A stretch of DNA of 11,653 nucleotides, taken from positions 1 through 11,653 of the forward strand of contig JAAZCS010000367.1 of NCBI GenBank assembly GCA_012513125.1, given 5' to 3'. Shown here piece after piece: positions 6,362-11,653 of the stretch. The stretch comes from Treponema sp. Its GTDB lineage: Bacteria > Spirochaetota > Spirochaetia > Treponematales > Treponemataceae. Positions within the stretch are counted from its first letter, which is position 1; each line of letters opens with the position of its first letter. Both the position numbers and the translations under genes were made by a program. The notes beneath the pieces are model-generated. The model saw only the letters and a list, made by a program, of their open reading frames with translations, searched no databases and had not been told where the DNA came from.

Positions 6362-7766
6362 TATGTATTCCTAGTTTTTCCAATTGTTCCTTTTCATCTT
6401 TTTCAAAAAGATAATCAGCTCTTTTTTTATTGATATTCACTATAGCATCATGCAAAGTAGAAAGTTCCATTTTTAGACCTTTTGATTGCGTTTTTAGCGA
6501 AGCTTCTATATTTACTTTAAAATAATTATCCAATGAATTTATAATTAAATATAACTTTTGATTTTCTGATATATTTTTATTTAGAAAGTCAAGAATTGCA
6601 GATTCTGATGAATCATTTATTTTTTTTAATTCCGACCCCTTTGCCGACAAAGATGTATAAAGTTTCATCTTTCTTTCTATTTCATTGATTAATTCTGCAG
6701 CTACAACTTTTTGTTCCAAAGAACGTTGTGATTTTCTATCAGTAATGCTAATTGTGACTGCTAATTGTTTATTTTTTATTCCAAATATTTTTCTAAACAA
6801 GCTGATTAATTTATTTCTTCTTTTATTTTCGCTTTCTTCTAGAAGATTAAAATCTTCCATTAGTTTTGATTTAATAGCAGAATAAATTGGAACTAAAACG
6901 CCCAGCATGCTAACAGTAATCAGCAACGTCTCTTTTAAATCAACTTTTTTCTCTTTTTTTACAATTTTTTTATTTTCTACTTTTAATTTAGTTAAAAGTA
7001 GTGATTGCAATTGCTCTTTATTTTGACCTTGATCTTCAAGGATTATTTCATTTATCAAATCTGCATTAAAAGCTTTTTTTCCATAAATTTTTAAATAAAT
7101 CTTTTTGATTTCGGCAAGTTCATTTTCCTTTGTAGAAAAAGCTCTTTCTTTGTTAAATTCCGGATGTTCAAATAAATCATTACGAAGTTGTCCTTTATAC
7201 ACTTCTCGTTGAAAATCATTGACTTCTGCCAAAATTGAATTAATTTCCCTAACAGAATCTGCACATTTTTCAATTGAATTACTAATTACACCAGCAGCAA
7301 CTTTTTGTGAATTATCAATTGCATTATTTACAAAAACTGCCAACTCTCTTGTATTTTGTGAATTACTATTTATCGAAAGATTCATCCAGTCAAAAACAGA
7401 ATTTAATTCCAAAATTTTTTTTATTTTTGAAAACCCCAAATTATCAACAGAAAAATGAAAATAAGTGCACATATAGTCAAGCATATTTTGAAACTCTGAC
7501 AAACGAGAACCAATTATTGAAGCACTTTCAGCTTGAAGGAAATTTGACGTATCAGGAATTACAATATCAGAAAGTCTTGTTTCATGCCTATATGGATCTT
7601 GAATTATCAATTGTTTTTTTAATAAGTTATCATATAAATTTTTTACACAGGTAAAAAATAGCCTATATTGATCCAAAAGTTTTTTTAACTCAACAGTATT
7701 GAACCATTCCAGCTTTTCATTTAATGCACTTTGCAATTCTTTTGTAAAATTTGAATCTTCAATCAT
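6354..7766 (-). CDS. Unrecognised helix-rich protein with one transmembrane segment, coupled to the OppA-like gene
   Basis: 470 residues and no family I recognise. It is rich in K, E, L, N and I with heptad-like spacing, suggesting coiled coils (about 140-275 and 300-470). There is no N-terminal signal peptide; one hydrophobic segment at about 278-298 (TLLITVSMLGVLVPIYSAI), preceded by a very basic stretch (KKIVKKEKKVDLK), should span or dip into the membrane with the basic side in the cytoplasm. No nucleotide-binding or catalytic motif is visible. It is the first gene of a unit with the OppA-like gene, overlapping it by 8 bases, so a joint role is likely: a scaffold or regulator for the binding protein or its permease is speculative. 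The upstream AGGA is about 10 bases from the ATG. No convincing -35/-10 pair is visible, though the gene begins just after a terminator. Confidence 0.8.
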   Translation of the reverse strand: MIEDSNFTKELQSALNEKLEWFNTVELKKLLDQYRLFFTCVKNLYDNLLKKQLIIQDPYRHETRLSDIVIPDTSNFLQAESASIIGSRLSEFQNMLDYMCTYFHFSVDNLGFSKIKKILELNSVFDWMNLSINSNSQNTRELAVFVNNAIDNSQKVAAGVISNSIEKCADSVREINSILAEVNDFQREVYKGQLRNDLFEHPEFNKERAFSTKENELAEIKKIYLKIYGKKAFNADLINEIILEDQGQNKEQLQSLLLTKLKVENKKIVKKEKKVDLKETLLITVSMLGVLVPIYSAIKSKLMEDFNLLEESENKRRNKLISLFRKIFGIKNKQLAVTISITDRKSQRSLEQKVVAAELINEIERKMKLYTSLSAKGSELKKINDSSESAILDFLNKNISENQKLYLIINSLDNYFKVNIEASLKTQSKGLKMELSTLHDAIVNINKKRADYLFEKDEKEQLEKLGIHND

Positions 7767-7827
7767 AGCTGTATTATCCTATATAATCTGCATTTTTGGA
7801 ATAGAAAGATATGATATATTTGTTAAG

Positions 7828-7863
7828 AAAAAAAAAGGCATACAAATAACTTGTACACCTTTT
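7828..7863 (-). terminator. Strong intrinsic terminator of the pepT-murA-small secreted protein operon
   Basis: On the minus strand, AAAAGGTGTACAA pairs with TTGTATGCCTTTT (13 bp, two G-U pairs, 5-base loop), with the U tract from 7836 down to 7828 (nine bases). On the plus strand only four T follow the stem, so it acts mainly on minus-strand transcripts. It lies about 130 bases beyond the stop codon of the small secreted protein, on the far side of the tRNA gene. Confidence 0.75.
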
Positions 7864-7886
7864 AAAATTGCATTATCATATTTAAT
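7851..7886 (+). promoter_or_regulatory. Promoter of tRNA-Gly(CCC)
   Basis: -35 TTGTAC (7851-7856), a 17-base spacer and -10 TATCAT (7874-7879); predicted start near 7886, eight bases before the mature tRNA. The -35 lies within one arm of the minus-strand terminator hairpin. Confidence 0.6.
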
Positions 7887-7893
7887 AAATTTT

Positions 7894-7964
7894 GCGGTTG
7901 TCATATACCGGTATTATACGACCTTCCCAAGGTTGCTAAGCGGGTTCGACTCCCGTCAACCGCT
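7894..7964 (+). tRNA. tRNA-Gly (anticodon CCC)
   Basis: A 71-base cloverleaf. Acceptor stem GCGGTTG/CAACCGC (7 perfect pairs); T8 C9; short D stem ATA/TAT with a loop containing GG (7910-7911); anticodon stem CGACC/GGTTG with loop TTCCCAA and anticodon CCC at 7926-7928; 4-base variable loop CTAA; T stem GCGGG/CCCGT with loop TTCGACT; discriminator T7964. CCA is not encoded. CCC reads GGG glycine codons. The D arm is the least regular part: A10-T25 in place of G10-C25, and a pyrimidine at position 15. No long U tract follows; only a weak 6-bp AT hairpin (7972-7988). It lies alone, antisense to the neighbouring minus-strand transcription unit. Confidence 0.93.
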
Positions 7965-7992
7965 AAAACAAATAAATCAAACATTTATACAA

Positions 7993-8442
7993 CTAGAATA
8001 TTTCTGAAACATTGAAAATCAAATCATGATTATTAATACTTATCGATACTTCATAAGAAGAAGCATCAACATCATTTTGTATTTTTAATGCATAATATTG
8101 ATATTTTCTAAGATTATCTTCAATAATACAATTTAGAGTTTCATCATCGTTTGAATCTATTTTTGTAGTTCCAGCAGAATGCCATTTTCCATCAAGTCCG
8201 AAATAATAAACAGTAGCAACAATATCTTCTTGTGTTATATTATTAATTTTTATCTTATCAATTGCTTTCTGACCAAATTCTTTTTCAGCAACTTTTTTAT
8301 CAAAAGCATATGCTCCTTTTGGAGATTGAATCTTCAAGTTGTCAGAATTTTCTACAATCAGATTTCCACTTTTTTCTTGTGAAAAAGCAAAAATCGGCAA
8401 AACACAGAATAAGATACCTATTAAAATTAGATTTTTTTTCAT
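7993..8442 (-). CDS. Small secreted protein of unknown function, last gene of pepT-murA operon
   Basis: 149 residues from the ATG at 8442 (152 from the ATG at 8451). I prefer 8442 because AAGG (8452-8455) directly abuts the upstream ATG but is 9 bases from this one. A lysine-rich start, a hydrophobic stretch (LILIGILFCVLPIFAF) and a likely cut near AFS/QEK make it exported, probably periplasmic. The mature part of about 125 residues looks mostly beta (NLIVENSD, DIVATVYYFGLDGKWHSAGTTKI, YQYYALKIQND, YEVSISINNHDLIF), like an Ig-like or other beta-sandwich domain. I do not recognise the family and see no catalytic motif. It follows murA by about 34 bases with no terminator between, so it is co-transcribed; whether it relates to cell-wall work is unknown. 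Confidence 0.8.
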   Translation of the reverse strand: MKKNLILIGILFCVLPIFAFSQEKSGNLIVENSDNLKIQSPKGAYAFDKKVAEKEFGQKAIDKIKINNITQEDIVATVYYFGLDGKWHSAGTTKIDSNDDETLNCIIEDNLRKYQYYALKIQNDVDASSYEVSISINNHDLIFNVSEIF

Positions 8443-8451
8443 TTTTTTCAT

Positions 8452-8455
8452 CCTT
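8452..8455 (-). promoter_or_regulatory. Shine-Dalgarno that selects the start of the small secreted protein
   Basis: AAGG on the minus strand touches the first ATG (8449-8451) with no spacer, which is too close for initiation there, and stands 9 bases from the second ATG (8440-8442), which is acceptable. This favours the shorter protein. Confidence 0.55.
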
Positions 8456-8476
8456 AATTAAAAGATAATCAAATAA

Positions 8477-9760
8477 TTATTCAACTTCAACTTTTTTAAT
8501 ATTTGCACCAAGAGATTGTAATCTTCCAACCAAATCTTCATAACCGCGTTCAATTTGATAAACATTGCTTATTCGGCTTTCACCATTGGCACACATTGCA
8601 GCAATAACCATCGCCATTCCAGCTCTAATATCTGGTGAAACAAGATGGTCACCATGAAGAATGCTTGAACCTGTAACAACAGCACGATGAGGATCACACA
8701 AAGTAATTTTAGCTCCCATTGAAATCAACTTATCAACAAAGAACATTCTTGATTCAAACATTTTTTCAAAGATTAAAACTGTCCCTTCTACTTGAGTTGC
8801 AATTACAGTCATTATACTAGTTAAATCTGCAGGAAAACCAGGCCACGGCATATCATCAATTTTTGGAGTCATATTTCCTATATCTGAATTAACCTTTAAC
8901 ATTTGTGAATTTGGAACTGTCAATTTATCGCCTTCAATCTTCCATGTAATTCCAAGTTTCAAAAAAGAATTTTTAAGTGGGCGCATTTCCTGTTCTCTGA
9001 TGCCACATATTGTAATTTTACCCTTTGTAACAGCGGCCATTCCAATATATGAACCAATTTCTATATAATCTGGGCCAATTGTATATTCACATCCGTGCAA
9101 ACGTTCAACGCCTTCTATTACAAGAACATTGCTACCAATTCCACTAATTTTTCCGCCCATTAAATTCAACATATTACATAAATCTTGAACATGTGGCTCA
9201 CTTGCAGCATTTTGAATGATTGTTTTTCCGTCTGCCAAAACAGCTGCCATTATTGCATTTTCAGTTGCAGTTACAGATGCTTCATCAAGAAAAATATCAG
9301 CACCAATTAATTTTTTTGTTTGAAAAATAAACTGACCATTAACCTTTACGTTTACACCAAGCTGTTCCAACGCCAAAAAATGAGTATCAACTCTTCTTCT
9401 TCCAATTACGTCTCCGCCTGGAGGCATCATAGAGCATTTTCCAGTTCTTGCAACTAAAGGACCTGCAAAAACGATAGAACCTCTAACTTTTTTCGTTAAT
9501 TCTTCGGGAAGAGTTTTCTGCGTTATTTTTTCACATTTTATTTTCCAATCATTAGCACTTAGCTGTTCAACTTCAACACCAATAGATTGCAAAATCTGAA
9601 TCATTACAGAAGTGTCCTGAATCTTTGGAATATTATGAAGTATCACGTCTTCAGAAGTTAACAAGCAAGCTGCAATACATGGAAGAGCAGCGTTTTTATT
9701 TCCACTGGCAGTTATTTCACCATGGATGGGAATTCCACCCTGAATTAAATATTCGTACAT
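8477..9760 (-). CDS. murA: UDP-N-acetylglucosamine 1-carboxyvinyltransferase (Asp-type active-site loop)
   Basis: 427 residues, normal for MurA. It transfers enolpyruvate from phosphoenolpyruvate to UDP-GlcNAc, the first committed step of peptidoglycan synthesis, in the cytoplasm. Visible family marks: K22-N23 in SGNKNAALP, R93, the loop PPGGDVIGRR (113-122), ASVTATENAIMAA (161-173), the FPADL acid D312, R379 in DIRAG and R405 in YQIERGYED. The loop residue that is Cys115 in E. coli (PGGCAIG) is Asp117 here. The Cys is the target of fosfomycin; Asp variants are known in mycobacteria, chlamydiae and Borrelia and are naturally insensitive, so the same is expected here. The Shine-Dalgarno TAAGGA (9769-9774) overlaps the stop codon of pepT, 11 bases upstream, so the two are coupled in one operon. 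Confidence 0.97.
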   Translation of the reverse strand: MYEYLIQGGIPIHGEITASGNKNAALPCIAACLLTSEDVILHNIPKIQDTSVMIQILQSIGVEVEQLSANDWKIKCEKITQKTLPEELTKKVRGSIVFAGPLVARTGKCSMMPPGGDVIGRRRVDTHFLALEQLGVNVKVNGQFIFQTKKLIGADIFLDEASVTATENAIMAAVLADGKTIIQNAASEPHVQDLCNMLNLMGGKISGIGSNVLVIEGVERLHGCEYTIGPDYIEIGSYIGMAAVTKGKITICGIREQEMRPLKNSFLKLGITWKIEGDKLTVPNSQMLKVNSDIGNMTPKIDDMPWPGFPADLTSIMTVIATQVEGTVLIFEKMFESRMFFVDKLISMGAKITLCDPHRAVVTGSSILHGDHLVSPDIRAGMAMVIAAMCANGESRISNVYQIERGYEDLVGRLQSLGANIKKVEVE

Positions 9761-9771
9761 TGATAAAATCC

Positions 9772-11028
9772 TTATTTAGCAATCAAATTTAGTATAATAT
9801 CGGACGCTTTTGCTATTTGGTTTAGCGAACACCATTCACTTCTGGAATGAAAATTATGAGCTCCTGTAAAAATATTTGGACAAGGAATTCCCATTTCTGT
9901 CAATCTAGAACCGTCTGTTCCACCACGAATAGGCTTATTTTTTATAACAACATTAGCACTTTCAAATGCTTTTTCTAATTTTTCAATTACTTCAGGGTTT
10001 TGCATAATCACGTCTTTCATATTGAGATACTGTTTGCAAAACAACACTTCAGATTTTCCATTAAAAGATAACGCCGCACTTTTTGCCAATTTTTCTACTA
10101 TTCTTTTTTCTTCATCCATTTCATCAATTGAAAATGAACGTAAAATTAATGATACTGTTGTTTTTTCAATTCCACCTGAAACTTCAAGCGGTGCAATAAA
10201 ACCTTGATATTCATCAGTCGTTTCTGGCAACATAGTATTTGGCAATGAAGATAAAAATTGAGACGCTACTAAAACAGCATTCACCATCTTATTCTTTCGT
10301 GCATCGCCTGTATGGCACGCCTTTCCTGTAAAAATTACCTTTGCTGAATACGCATTAAAGCATTCCCATTCCAATTCGCCAACATCTCCACCGTCAACAG
10401 TGTAAGCAATTTTTGATTTTATCAACTCAAGAGGAACTTTATCCATTCCGTGTCCAGTTTCTTCATCTGGTGAAAAAACTATTTCTATAGTGCCGTGGCA
10501 ATAATCTTTATTTTCCTGTAAAAACTGAACTGCAGTCATAATTGCACAAACACCCGCTTTATCGTCGGAACCCAAAAGAGTTGAACCATCAGAAGTAATG
10601 ATTGTTTCTTTATTCAAAGATGCTTGTTGAAGATATTCGTCAGTGACAGAAGAAAGCTTTATTTCATCTGAAACATCAATCTCACCACCAGAATAATCTC
10701 TAAAAACCTTAGGATTTACATTTAATCCCGAAACTTCATCAACAGTATCAAGATGGGCTAAAAAACAAACTGGTTTTATATGTTCCATGCCTTTTGTGCA
10801 AGAAATATGTGCATAGACATAACAATCTTTTGTAACTTGAACATCATCAATTCCCAATTTCTTAAATTCATCATACAACTTATTTGCAAATTCAAATTGA
10901 CATTGGGTAGATGGGAAAATTCCTTTTTCTGCATTTTCACTAGAACTTTCAGAATAGGTTTTTACATATTTTATAAAACGATTTAACGCACTTTCTAAAT
11001 ATTTTTCATTTGAAGAAATGTAATTCAT
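9772..11028 (-). CDS. pepT: Peptidase T (M20B tripeptide aminopeptidase)
   Basis: 418 residues. A cytoplasmic dinuclear zinc enzyme that removes the N-terminal residue from tripeptides. Metal and catalytic motifs of M20B are in place: H92 and D94 in FLAHLDTVD, D155 in LLGSDDKAG, E189/E190 in FSPDEETGHG, D212 in YTVDGGDVGELEWECFNA, the GKACHTGDARKNKMVNA lid-domain stretch, RGGTDGSRLTEMGIPCPN, and H394 in GAHNFHSRSEW. The N-terminus is about 12 residues longer than E. coli PepT, and no alternative start exists inside that extension. There is no Shine-Dalgarno before the ATG; the promoter predicts an mRNA that begins at the ATG itself. It heads an operon with murA and a small secreted protein. 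With the OppA-like protein it fits a peptide-scavenging lifestyle. Confidence 0.96.
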   Translation of the reverse strand: MNYISSNEKYLESALNRFIKYVKTYSESSSENAEKGIFPSTQCQFEFANKLYDEFKKLGIDDVQVTKDCYVYAHISCTKGMEHIKPVCFLAHLDTVDEVSGLNVNPKVFRDYSGGEIDVSDEIKLSSVTDEYLQQASLNKETIITSDGSTLLGSDDKAGVCAIMTAVQFLQENKDYCHGTIEIVFSPDEETGHGMDKVPLELIKSKIAYTVDGGDVGELEWECFNAYSAKVIFTGKACHTGDARKNKMVNAVLVASQFLSSLPNTMLPETTDEYQGFIAPLEVSGGIEKTTVSLILRSFSIDEMDEEKRIVEKLAKSAALSFNGKSEVLFCKQYLNMKDVIMQNPEVIEKLEKAFESANVVIKNKPIRGGTDGSRLTEMGIPCPNIFTGAHNFHSRSEWCSLNQIAKASDIILNLIAK

Positions 11029-11063
11029 AAAAATAGGATAGTTAATTTAGTATGTTTAGTCAA
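11028..11063 (-). promoter_or_regulatory. Promoter of pepT, predicting a leaderless mRNA
   Basis: On the minus strand, -35 TTGACT (11058-11063), a 17-base spacer and -10 TATCCT (11035-11040). Counting the usual distance, +1 falls on 11028, which is the A of the pepT ATG. The six bases between -10 and ATG (ATTTTT) hold no Shine-Dalgarno. Confidence 0.55.
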
Positions 11064-11080
11064 ACCGTAGTATTAGTTTA

Positions 11081-11097
11081 ATTATTTTTGAAATAAT
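11081..11097. repeat. AT-rich inverted repeat in the pepT/ATPase divergent region
   Basis: ATTATTT-TTG-AAATAAT is a perfect 7-bp inverted repeat with a 3-base spacer, located between the two divergent starts and upstream of the pepT -35. It could be a regulator site or, given the AT content, chance. Confidence 0.3.
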
Positions 11098-11131
11098 AAT
11101 CTTTTTATTTTATTTTTTAGAACTTTGTCTT

Positions 11132-11143
11132 TATAATTATTAT
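11132..11143 (+). promoter_or_regulatory. Possible -10 elements of the ATPase gene
   Basis: TATAAT (11132-11137) and TATTAT (11138-11143) lie side by side just before the ATG at 11150. Either would start transcription 0 to 6 bases ahead of the ATG. No good -35 is seen (TTTAGA at 11116-11121 is the best candidate) and there is no Shine-Dalgarno. Confidence 0.35.
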
Positions 11144-11149
11144 ACGTTT

Positions 11150-11653
11150 ATGTTTTTTCTTAATGTTAAAATTAAAATTCCTTTTCTATGGGGAAAAGAA
11201 ATCTTCAAAAAAAATTCATGGTCTCATATCAATTTAATACTAGGTCCAAATGGCTCTGGAAAATCAATTCTTGCAAAATCAATTCAAGAACAATTTTCCG
11301 AAAATGGATTTAAAGTTTCATATTTTCAATGTGATAAAATTACTGATAATAATGAACAACCGCCGATTCTTAGTAATCAGTTAAAACACCAAATTCAAGA
11401 GATTTTTTCATCTATGTTTGCAAAATCATTAAGATTTGACGAAACTCCAGATGGAAAACAAATCCCAATTATTTATAACAAAGAACGAAATTCAGAATAT
11501 TCTTTTTCAGAAAATGAATATCACGGATTAAGAGAAATTATTACACTTCTTTTGAGCTTATATTTATGTAAATCAGATTGTATTATTTTTGATGAACCAG
11601 AACTTCATATCAACACTTCCATTCAAAGAAAGCTTTTAAGAGAAATAAACAAA
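11150..11653 (+). CDS. AAA/ABC-type P-loop ATPase, N-terminal part, truncated by window edge
   Basis: 168 codons, open to the right edge. Residues 32-39 GPNGSGKS are a Walker A motif; CIIFDEPELHI (144-154) is a Walker B with the D-E-P-E-L-H pattern typical of OLD-like/AAA_21 and other SMC-related ATPases, not of transporter ATPases. The stretch before it (SFSENEYHGLREIITLLLSLYL, 118-139) occupies the place of the ABC signature but lacks a clean LSGGQ; SENEYHG may be a degenerate version. The spacing between Walker A and B is only about 105 residues, short for SMC proteins. It could be a DNA-repair, defence or nucleoprotein ATPase; the missing C-terminus would decide. The ATG is the only plausible start but lacks a Shine-Dalgarno. 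It is divergent from pepT. Confidence 0.8.
   Translation, partial: MFFLNVKIKIPFLWGKEIFKKNSWSHINLILGPNGSGKSILAKSIQEQFSENGFKVSYFQCDKITDNNEQPPILSNQLKHQIQEIFSSMFAKSLRFDETPDGKQIPIIYNKERNSEYSFSENEYHGLREIITLLLSLYLCKSDCIIFDEPELHINTSIQRKLLREINK

Noticed and set aside
7307..7654. Plus-strand open frame of 115 codons opposite the helix-rich gene
   Set aside because: Low-complexity antisense frame in AT-rich DNA, without a Shine-Dalgarno or family features.
7699..8007. Plus-strand open frame of 102 codons over the intergenic region
   Set aside because: It runs antisense through the start of the 470-residue gene and across the tRNA-Gly gene; it has no credible ribosome site and its product shows no family pattern.

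Overview
The window is AT-rich chromosomal DNA that looks spirochaetal, most likely a Treponema-type host-associated anaerobe. I base this on the gene mix (acetate kinase with a C-terminal extension, DJ-1/PfpI protein, peptidase T, a MurA with Asp in place of the usual active-site Cys, a solitary OppA-type binding protein, a small secreted lipoprotein with InlB-type B repeats, a dCache chemoreceptor), on the low GC content and on lysine/asparagine-rich proteins. The genus is an inference; no rRNA or marker gene fixes it. There is no CRISPR array, phage module or intact insertion sequence.

Layout from left to right. The first 566 bases hold the N-terminal part of a membrane chemoreceptor (minus strand, running off the left edge) with its own sigma70-like promoter. 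Upstream of it, same strand, is a 397-residue protein with a receiver-like N-terminal region, a degenerate PilZ-like domain and a long charged tail. A divergent intergenic region with a strong promoter drives a DJ-1/PfpI-family protein (plus strand). It converges on ackA (minus strand) across a terminator hairpin. ackA and the next gene, a lipoprotein with two B-repeat-like units (plus strand), start from back-to-back promoters whose -35 elements overlap. The lipoprotein gene then converges on a two-gene minus-strand operon across a second terminator that shares a 15-base motif with the first. That operon is an unrecognised one-TM, helix-rich protein followed, with an 8-base overlap, by an SBP_bac_5 oligopeptide-binding protein.

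A tRNA-Gly(CCC) gene lies on the plus strand at 7894-7964 with its own promoter. It is antisense to the 3' end of the transcript of the next minus-strand operon, pepT-murA-small secreted protein, whose best terminator sits just upstream of the tRNA. Finally, divergent from pepT, the right edge holds the first 168 codons of a P-loop ATPase. pepT has no Shine-Dalgarno sequence and its promoter predicts transcription starting exactly on the ATG, so it may be leaderless.

Functionally the region is mostly housekeeping: ATP production from acetyl phosphate (AckA), peptide capture and hydrolysis (OppA-like protein, PepT), peptidoglycan precursor synthesis (MurA), protein/aldehyde stress (DJ-1), and sensing/motility (chemoreceptor, possible c-di-GMP binding protein). 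I see no clear new defence or mobile system. The least explained genes are the helix-rich partner of the binding protein, the PilZ-like protein with its acidic tail, the small secreted protein after murA, and the incomplete ATPase.
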